This document shows, piece by piece, positions 58,846 to 64,000 of a DNA stretch of 64,000 nucleotides. The notes beneath the pieces are model-generated. The model worked only from the letters and a program-made list of their open reading frames with translations, was not told the DNA's origin and made no database searches. Numbering within the stretch: the first letter of the stretch is position 1; each line of letters begins with the position of its first letter. This stretch comes from Gammaproteobacteria bacterium (GTDB lineage: Bacteria; Pseudomonadota; Gammaproteobacteria; Pseudomonadales; UBA5518): the NCBI GenBank assembly GCA_016718385.1, contig JADKDK010000002.1, positions 372,001 to 436,000 of the forward strand, written 5' to 3'. A program made the translations under genes and the position numbers.

Positions 58846-60522
58846 ATGCAGCGCATCGGCGTCCTCTTCGTGTGCCTGGGCAATATCTGCCGATCGCCCT
58901 CGGCCCAGGCCGTGCTGGAGGATCGGCTCGAGCGGCGCGGGCTCGCGGCGCACTTTCGCGTCGATTCCTGCGGCACGGCCGCATTCAACGTCGGCAAGGC
59001 GCCGGATCCGCGCGCGATCGCCGCGGCCGAGCGCCGCGGCTACCGCATCGCGCACCAGCGCGCGCGTCAGGTCGAGGACGCGGATTTCGCGCGCTTTCAG
59101 CACATCGTGGCGATGGACCGCGCCAACCTGCGCACGCTGCAGGGCTGGGCCGGGCCGGACTTCGCCGGCGAGATCCACCTGCTGCTGCACTTCGCGCCCG
59201 GCGCCACCACCGAGGTGGCGGACCCGTACTACGGCTCGCCCGAAGCCTTCGACGCGGCCCTGGACGCCATCGAGCGAGGCGTCGATGGCCTGCTGCTGGC
59301 GCTCTGCGCGCGCCACGGCACCGAACTCGCCGCCGCGGCGCCGCGAACGGCGCGAGTGATCGGAGCTGTCGCATTCGCTATAATCCTGCCCCCGCTGCGC
59401 CGCGCAGCACATGAAACAGGCAGGTTGGTGTCGCCGATGACGGACAGGACTCTCGAAGATCTCAATGTGGAAACCATCGAGGAGCTGATCACTCCCGATC
59501 AGCTCAAGGCGGAGATGCCGCTCACGCCCGCGGTCAGCGAGACGGTGCGCTCGGCGCGCGGGATCGTGCGCGACATCCTCGACCGCCAGGACCACCGGCT
59601 GTTCCTGGTCGTGGGCCCGTGCTCCATCCACGACACCGGCGCCGCCATGGAGTACGCGCACCGGTTGCGCCGCCTGGCCGAGGAGGTACAGGACACGCTG
59701 TACCTGGTCATGCGCGTCTATTTCGAGAAACCGCGCACCACGACCGGCTGGAAGGGGCTGGTCAATGATCCGCACCTGAACGACTCTTTCCGCATCGAGG
59801 AAGGATTGCACATCGCGCGCAAGCTGCTGATCGACATCACCGGCATCGGCCTGCCGACGGCGACCGAGGCGCTCGATCCGATCTCGCCGCAGTACCTGCA
59901 GGACCTGATCGCGTGGTCCGCCATCGGTGCGCGCACCACGGAATCGCAGACACACCGCGAGCTGGCGAGCGGCCTGTCGTGCGCGGTCGGCTTCAAGAAC
60001 GGCACCGACGGCGGGCTCACGGTCGCGGTCAACGCGCTGAAATCGGTGAACAGTCCGCACCGTTTCCTGGGCATCAACATCGAGGGCAAGGTCGCGGTGA
60101 TCCACACCCGCGGCAACCGTCACGCCCACGTGGTGCTGCGCGGCGGCTCGAATGGCCCGAACTACGACTCGGTTCACGTGGCGGTGTGCGAGCGCGAGCT
60201 CGAAAAGGCCGGCATCGCGCCGAACATTGTCGTGGACTGCAGCCACGCGAATTCGAACAAGGACCACGCGCTGCAGGCACTGGTGCTCGACAACGTCGCG
60301 AACCAGATCCTGGAGGGCAACCGCTCGATCGTGGGCGCGATGCTCGAGAGCAACCTGGAAGCCGGCAACCAGCCGATTCCCTCGGACCTGGCAAAGCTGC
60401 GCTACGGCGTGTCGGTCACGGACGCGTGCATGGACTGGAACAGCACCGAGCAGGCCATCCGCTCGATGCACGAAAAGCTGCGCCGCATCCTGCCGCAGCG
60501 CTCTGGCGCCATCGGCAGCTGA
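58846..60522 (+). CDS. Low-molecular-weight protein-tyrosine phosphatase reading in frame into DAHP synthase
   Basis: The first about 155 residues are a complete low-molecular-weight phosphatase: VLFVCLGNICRSPSA with the CX5R loop (Cys10, Arg16), and the general-acid ADPYYG late in the domain. No stop codon occurs after it. The frame runs on through a 40-residue linker of low similarity (TELAAAAPRTARVIGAVAF...) into the DAHP synthase, giving a 558-residue chain. No family of this fusion is known to me. The alternative is a lost stop, since a TGA lies in another frame at 59357 and a promoter-like element follows. The phosphatase part and its start at 58846 are well supported; the fusion is not. 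Confidence 0.7.
   Translation: MQRIGVLFVCLGNICRSPSAQAVLEDRLERRGLAAHFRVDSCGTAAFNVGKAPDPRAIAAAERRGYRIAHQRARQVEDADFARFQHIVAMDRANLRTLQGWAGPDFAGEIHLLLHFAPGATTEVADPYYGSPEAFDAALDAIERGVDGLLLALCARHGTELAAAAPRTARVIGAVAFAIILPPLRRAAHETGRLVSPMTDRTLEDLNVETIEELITPDQLKAEMPLTPAVSETVRSARGIVRDILDRQDHRLFLVVGPCSIHDTGAAMEYAHRLRRLAEEVQDTLYLVMRVYFEKPRTTTGWKGLVNDPHLNDSFRIEEGLHIARKLLIDITGIGLPTATEALDPISPQYLQDLIAWSAIGARTTESQTHRELASGLSCAVGFKNGTDGGLTVAVNALKSVNSPHRFLGINIEGKVAVIHTRGNRHAHVVLRGGSNGPNYDSVHVAVCERELEKAGIAPNIVVDCSHANSNKDHALQALVLDNVANQILEGNRSIVGAMLESNLEAGNQPIPSDLAKLRYGVSVTDACMDWNSTEQAIRSMHEKLRRILPQRSGAIGS
59356..59384 (+). promoter_or_regulatory. Promoter-like element before the DAHP synthase start
   Basis: A perfect -10 box TATAAT at 59379-59384 is preceded after 17 bases by GTGATC (three of six matches to TTGACA). 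It lies about 53 bases before the ATG at 59437. In DNA this GC-rich an exact TATAAT is rare by chance. It suggests that DAHP synthase has its own transcript. Confidence 0.5.
59437..60522 (+). CDS. 3-deoxy-7-phosphoheptulonate (DAHP) synthase, class I, internal start
   Basis: From the ATG at 59437 the frame gives a normal-length 361-residue class I (AroF/G/H) DAHP synthase. It has VVGPCSIHD, MRVYFEKPRTTTGWKG, IGARTTESQTHRELASGLS, GFKNGTDG and VDCSHANSNK, with the metal and phosphoenolpyruvate ligands in place. It condenses PEP with erythrose 4-phosphate in the first shikimate step. The ribosome site is weak (AGGTTGGTG). It may be expressed independently from the promoter-like element 53 bases upstream or as part of the longer chain. 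Feedback type cannot be told. Confidence 0.85.
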   Translation: MTDRTLEDLNVETIEELITPDQLKAEMPLTPAVSETVRSARGIVRDILDRQDHRLFLVVGPCSIHDTGAAMEYAHRLRRLAEEVQDTLYLVMRVYFEKPRTTTGWKGLVNDPHLNDSFRIEEGLHIARKLLIDITGIGLPTATEALDPISPQYLQDLIAWSAIGARTTESQTHRELASGLSCAVGFKNGTDGGLTVAVNALKSVNSPHRFLGINIEGKVAVIHTRGNRHAHVVLRGGSNGPNYDSVHVAVCERELEKAGIAPNIVVDCSHANSNKDHALQALVLDNVANQILEGNRSIVGAMLESNLEAGNQPIPSDLAKLRYGVSVTDACMDWNSTEQAIRSMHEKLRRILPQRSGAIGS

Positions 60523-60539
60523 TGCCGGCGCCGCCGCGC

Positions 60540-60572
60540 GCGACGGGCTGCCCGACGGGCAGCGCCCGTCGC
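60540..60572. terminator. Nested hairpin between convergent DAHP synthase and fhs
   Basis: GCGACGGGC and GCCCGTCGC form a 9-bp outer stem enclosing TGCCC-GAC-GGGCA. It stands 18 bases after the DAHP synthase stop and before the fhs stop at 60598. No T-tract is present. Confidence 0.5.
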
Positions 60573-60597
60573 GTCGGTGCCGGACAATTGCCCTCCC

Positions 60598-62280
60598 TCA
60601 GAACAGTCCCTCGATCTCCCCGCTCCCGTTCAGGCGGATGCCCTCGGCCGCCGGACGCCGCGGCAGTCCCGGCATCGTCATGATGTCGCCGCAGAGCACC
60701 ACCGCGAACTCGGCGCCGTTGGCGAGCACCACGTCGCGCACCGACACCGCGTGGTCCGTCGGCGCGCCGAGCAGCCCCGGATCGGTGGAAAAGCTGTACT
60801 GGGTCTTCGCGATGCAGACCGGGAAGCGGCCGGCGATGGCGTCGTACTGCCGGAACCTGTCCAGCACCTTCTGGTCCGCGACCACTTTCCCCGCGCCGTA
60901 GATCGTGCGCGCGACACAGCACACCTTGTCCCACAGCGGCATGTCGTCGTCGTAGAGCGTGCGGAACTGCGAGAGCCCCGAATCGGCGAGCCGCTGCACC
61001 GCACGCGCCAGCGCCTCGGCGCCGGCACCGCCGCCGTCGCGGAAATGCGTGGACTCGACGGCCTCGCAGCCCAGGCGCGCGGCCTGCTCCTTCAGCAGCG
61101 CGATCTCGGCATCGGTGTCGGCATCGAAGCGGTTGATGGCGATCACGACCGGCACACCGAACAGCCCGATGTTGCGCACATGGCGCGCGAGGTTGGCGCA
61201 ACCCGCGCGCAGCGCCTCGAGATTCTCGCGCCCCAGTTCGCTCTTGCGCTGGCCACCGTGCATCTTGAGCGCCCGGACCGTGGCGACCAGCACCGCGGCA
61301 TCCGGATGCAGGCCACCCGTGCGCGCCGCGACGTCGAAGAATTTTTCCGCACCCAGGTCGGCGCCGAAACCCGCTTCGGTGACCACGTAGTCGGCGAGCT
61401 TCAGTGCGCTGCGCGTGGCGATCAGCGAATTGCAGCCGTGCGCGATGTTGCCGAAAGGACCGCCATGGATCAGCACCGGGTTGTTCTCGAGGGTCTGCAC
61501 CAGGTTCGGCTGCATCGCGTCGCGCAGCAGCACCGTCATCGCGCCCGCGGCGTTCACCTCGCGCGCGTACACCGGCGAGAGGTCTCGGCGATAGCCGATG
61601 ATGATGTTGCCGAGGCGGCGCTCGAGATCCGCCAGGTCGCGCGCGAGGCAGAAGATCGCCATCACCTCGGAGGCCGGCGTGATGTCGTAGCCCGCCTCGC
61701 GCACCAGCCCGTTCGCCGCGCCGCCCAGCCCGACGCAGATATCGCGCAAGCTGCGGTCGTTCATGTCCACGGTGCGCCGCCAGCTCACGCGGCGCGGGTC
61801 GATCCTCAGATCGTTGGACCAGTACAGGTGATTGTCGACCATCGCGGCGAGCAGGTTGTGCGCCGCTGTGATGGCGTGGAAATCGCCGGTGAAATGCAGG
61901 TTGATGTCCTCCATCGGAACGACCTGCGCAAAACCGCCGCCGGCCGCCCCGCCCTTCATGCCGAAGCAGGGACCGAGGCTGGGTTCGCGCAGCGCGAGCA
62001 GCGTGTTGCAGCCGATGCGGTTCATGCCGTCGGCGAGACCGACCGCCACCGTGGTCTTGCCCTCGCCGGCCGGCGTCGGCGAGACCGCGGTGACGAGGAC
62101 CAGCTTGCCATCGGGGCGCCCGTCGAGCGCCTCGAGGAATGCGCGATCGATCTTGGCCTTGCTGCGGCCATAGGGGATGAGGGCATCCGCGGGGATGCCG
62201 GCACGAGCAGCGATTGCGTCGATCGGCAGCATCGTCGCGGCACGCGCGATCGCGATGTCCGGCGGCAAGGGTTGCACCAT
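60598..62280 (-). CDS. fhs: Formate-tetrahydrofolate ligase
   Basis: A full-length 560-residue Fhs: IPYGRSKAKID, the P-loop VSPTPAGEGKTT, PSLGPCFGMKGGAAGGGFAQV in pieces, INLHFTGDFHAI, and FPVCIAKTQYSFSTDP near the end. It makes 10-formyl-tetrahydrofolate from formate, ATP and tetrahydrofolate. The ATG at 62280 fits the family's N-terminus (PDIAIARAAT). A terminator of the upstream gene ends only about 11 bases before it, so its own promoter must lie within or upstream of that hairpin, or readthrough feeds it. Confidence 0.95.
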   Translation of the reverse strand: MVQPLPPDIAIARAATMLPIDAIAARAGIPADALIPYGRSKAKIDRAFLEALDGRPDGKLVLVTAVSPTPAGEGKTTVAVGLADGMNRIGCNTLLALREPSLGPCFGMKGGAAGGGFAQVVPMEDINLHFTGDFHAITAAHNLLAAMVDNHLYWSNDLRIDPRRVSWRRTVDMNDRSLRDICVGLGGAANGLVREAGYDITPASEVMAIFCLARDLADLERRLGNIIIGYRRDLSPVYAREVNAAGAMTVLLRDAMQPNLVQTLENNPVLIHGGPFGNIAHGCNSLIATRSALKLADYVVTEAGFGADLGAEKFFDVAARTGGLHPDAAVLVATVRALKMHGGQRKSELGRENLEALRAGCANLARHVRNIGLFGVPVVIAINRFDADTDAEIALLKEQAARLGCEAVESTHFRDGGGAGAEALARAVQRLADSGLSQFRTLYDDDMPLWDKVCCVARTIYGAGKVVADQKVLDRFRQYDAIAGRFPVCIAKTQYSFSTDPGLLGAPTDHAVSVRDVVLANGAEFAVVLCGDIMTMPGLPRRPAAEGIRLNGSGEIEGLF

Positions 62281-62291
62281 CTCCTACCCCC

Positions 62292-62321
62292 AAAAAAAGG
62301 AGCGGCGCCCTGGGGCGCCGC
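62292..62321 (-). terminator. Rho-independent terminator after the MtrB-like gene
   Basis: On the minus strand GCGGCGCCC and GGGCGCCGC form a 9-bp stem, followed by TCC and seven T (62298-62292). It is 19 bases after the stop of the outer-membrane barrel gene and directly before the fhs start. Confidence 0.85.
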
Positions 62322-62339
62322 GCATTGCAGGACCGACGA

Positions 62340-64000
62340 TCAGAACTTGTAGCGGACCGACATCACGACCAGCTGCGAGCTGTAGTCCGGCCGGGCCCAG
62401 GCAAAGGCAAGATACCTCGCGCTCGCCTGCGCCGGATCCGCCGGTGTCGCAGGACCCACGACCTGATCGCTCCAGCCCCAGTCCTCCGCATCCCGGGTCT
62501 CGTAGATGTAGCGCCCGGACACGTCGATCCTCTCGTTCCAGCGGTACACGCCCGAAAGGCTGAAGCGCAACAGCTCGTCCTGACTGTCCGGCGTGTCGCC
62601 GAACAAGGGCAGCGCCGTACCCGCCGGGTAGGTGCTGCCGAGGAACTCGCTCGCGTAGCTCGAATCCGCCTCCAGGTACGCCACGTCGGCCGACAGGCTG
62701 AACCGGTCCTCCACAACCGCCCAATCCATGCCGAGACCGAATGCATCCACATCGTCCTCGGTATCGAGCCCCCAGTCGATGTAGGGAGTCGGGCCGCCCT
62801 GGTTCATCTGTCGCCCGATCTGCTCGAACTCGTAGCTCTCGCGGCTGGCGTACGCGGAGAGCGCCACGGCATCGCTCGGGCTCCAGCTGAAGCCGACGTT
62901 CCAGATCTCGCTGTCGCGCTTTTCGAGTCCGAAGGTGTCGTTGTCGTAGTCGTCGCGCACCACATCGTACCGGGCATAGACGGACGCCGCGGCGCCCAGC
63001 GCGTAGTTGGCCTCGATCTCGTAGACCTCCTGGTCGCGGTCGAGCAGGAAGACCGGCGTACCCCGGCGCGGGATCCCGCCGGGGGGAGATGACTTCCCCG
63101 GTTTCGTCGCTCAGATCCGCCTCGATGACGTTGTACTCGCCGCGCAGCTTGATCGTCAGCGCCTCGATGGTCGCGATGCTGAGTTGTGCCCAGACCTTGT
63201 CCTCGGTGGTCGAATCCGTGAACGAGGCCGGCGAGTAGAGCCTGGCGACGGAGTCGTACTCCAGTTCGTCGGTATCGCGATCCGCTTCCTCGTATTCGTA
63301 GCCGCCGCGCAGCTTCACGCGCCCACCGAAGCGATAGCCCGCCTCCGCGCCGAGGGTCTGGGTCTGCTTGTCGTAGACCTTGGACGTGAAGCCCGGCGCG
63401 CTGCTGTTGTAGGTGTAGCTCAGCTCGTTGACCGGCAGCGGATCGTGCCTGGCGTCGCGGTCCTTGTAGGCGTACTGCACGCGATAGTCGAAACGCGAAA
63501 ACGGCCGCCCCGCCAGGCTCAGCTTGACGTTGGCCCGCTCCACCTCCCCGTCGAGGTTGGAGAACGGGAACACCGGGTTCACCGACGGGTAATAGTTGGT
63601 GTCCAGCACCACCGGGAGGAAGTCCTCGTCCTGCTCACCGCGGCTCCAGTCCGCGAACCAGCTGAGTCGCGTCATCAGGCCCATGCTGTAGCCACCGTCC
63701 ATGCCGAGGCGCAGGTAGCGGTTGTCCGGATCCGAGGCGACCTGCTCGATGCCCAGCGGCCTGAACGTGCCACTGGCGTTGTTGGGCACGAAGGATCCGG
63801 GGACTATCGCGTTCTGGAAGGCGATCGCATCGTTGCCATTCTCGAACTCCGACAGGTACAACTCGAAGCCGTGCTGCAGGCAGCGGTCGGCATAGTCGAT
63901 GCGCGCCCGCATCTGCTGGTGCTCGGTGTCGAGCTCCTCCGGCACCAGTGCCGTTCCGCTGAAGCCCTGGTTGCCGCCGAAGACGTCTTCGCCGGACTTT
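62340..64000 (-). pseudogene. MtrB/PioB-type decahaem-associated outer-membrane beta-barrel, partial and frameshifted
   Basis: The gene enters from the right edge; about 550 residues of the C-terminal barrel are in view. Alternating strands with aromatic ends (FDYRVQYAYKDRD, KLRGGYEYEEADRD, YRWNERIDVSGRYIYETRD) and the final aromatic SVRYKF show a large barrel. Such proteins sheathe multihaem cytochromes for electron passage across the outer membrane. The frame shifts at 63081-63086, where six G on the plus strand add a base: with five, SPGGIPRRGTP joins the two parts. As given, neither frame makes a full barrel. The signal peptide and N-terminal CXXC region are outside the window. A terminator follows the stop. 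Confidence 0.78.

Overview
The window is about 64 kb of high-GC DNA (third codon positions are almost all G or C) with dense, operon-like coding on both strands. The gene content fits a member of the Pseudomonadota, most likely a gammaproteobacterium. The supporting features are an outer-membrane TonB-dependent receptor, an MtrB-type porin, GltBD, Kup, a REP-associated tyrosine transposase with REP-like palindromes, and several CoA-linked catabolic modules. No genus can be named from the sequence alone. No rRNA, tRNA, CRISPR array or prophage was recognised.

Layout. 1-1.7 kb: electron-transfer subunits of a DmsABC-type molybdoenzyme, with the catalytic gene starting at the left edge. 1.9-10 kb: an AtuA-like (DUF1446) protein, a UvrD-like helicase, an octaheme cytochrome with a HEAT/TPR-like tail, a MOSC protein and a RidA homologue. 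10-12.7 kb: a secreted penicillin/AHL-acylase-type hydrolase with a recognisable promoter and operator-like palindrome. 12.8-19 kb: glutamate synthase, with an intact small subunit and a large subunit that carries both a frameshift and an amber codon. 19-24 kb: RAYT transposase, phytanoyl-CoA-dioxygenase-like protein, CopD-like protein, Kup, a creatininase-family amidase, and an unlisted 41-residue membrane protein. 24.7-27 kb: a pair of acyl-CoA dehydrogenases, each with an apparent frameshift. 27-29 kb: a small exported protein and an SDR plus 6-pyruvoyl-tetrahydropterin-synthase-like pair. 29-33.7 kb: a forward operon of a haem-bearing beta-propeller protein, a cupin, a P450 and a quinone reductase. 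33.8-40 kb: ScoAB with a divergent LysR regulator, a malonyl-CoA-synthetase-like ligase, pyruvate kinase and a DUF465-cupin fusion.

40.4-43.5 kb: a four-gene operon of two DUF35 proteins and two lipid-transfer-type thiolases, resembling side-chain-cleavage modules of steroid-like catabolism. 43.7-48.5 kb: an NAD-dependent epimerase, an UPF0016 manganese exporter and a TonB receptor. 48.6-58.7 kb: an AraC-type regulator and a CoA-catabolic cluster (two paralogous KstD-like flavoproteins, TauE, two SDRs, an acyl-CoA synthetase and an acyl-CoA dehydrogenase), plausibly a pathway for a cyclic or polycyclic ketone. 58.8-64 kb: a low-molecular-weight phosphatase reading in frame into DAHP synthase, formate-tetrahydrofolate ligase, and an MtrB/PioB-type outer-membrane barrel with an apparent frameshift that runs off the right edge.

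Two themes cross the window. First, dispersed palindromes of the form GTC-SGS-AT-NN-AT-SCS-GAC sit in intergenic gaps, often with inverted partners. The RAYT at 19.1-19.8 kb is a candidate mobilising enzyme. Three copies supply the TAG stop codon of the gene they follow. Second, four otherwise conserved genes carry single-base indels and one of these also has a nonsense codon. This could be real decay or sequencing error, and raw reads would decide it.
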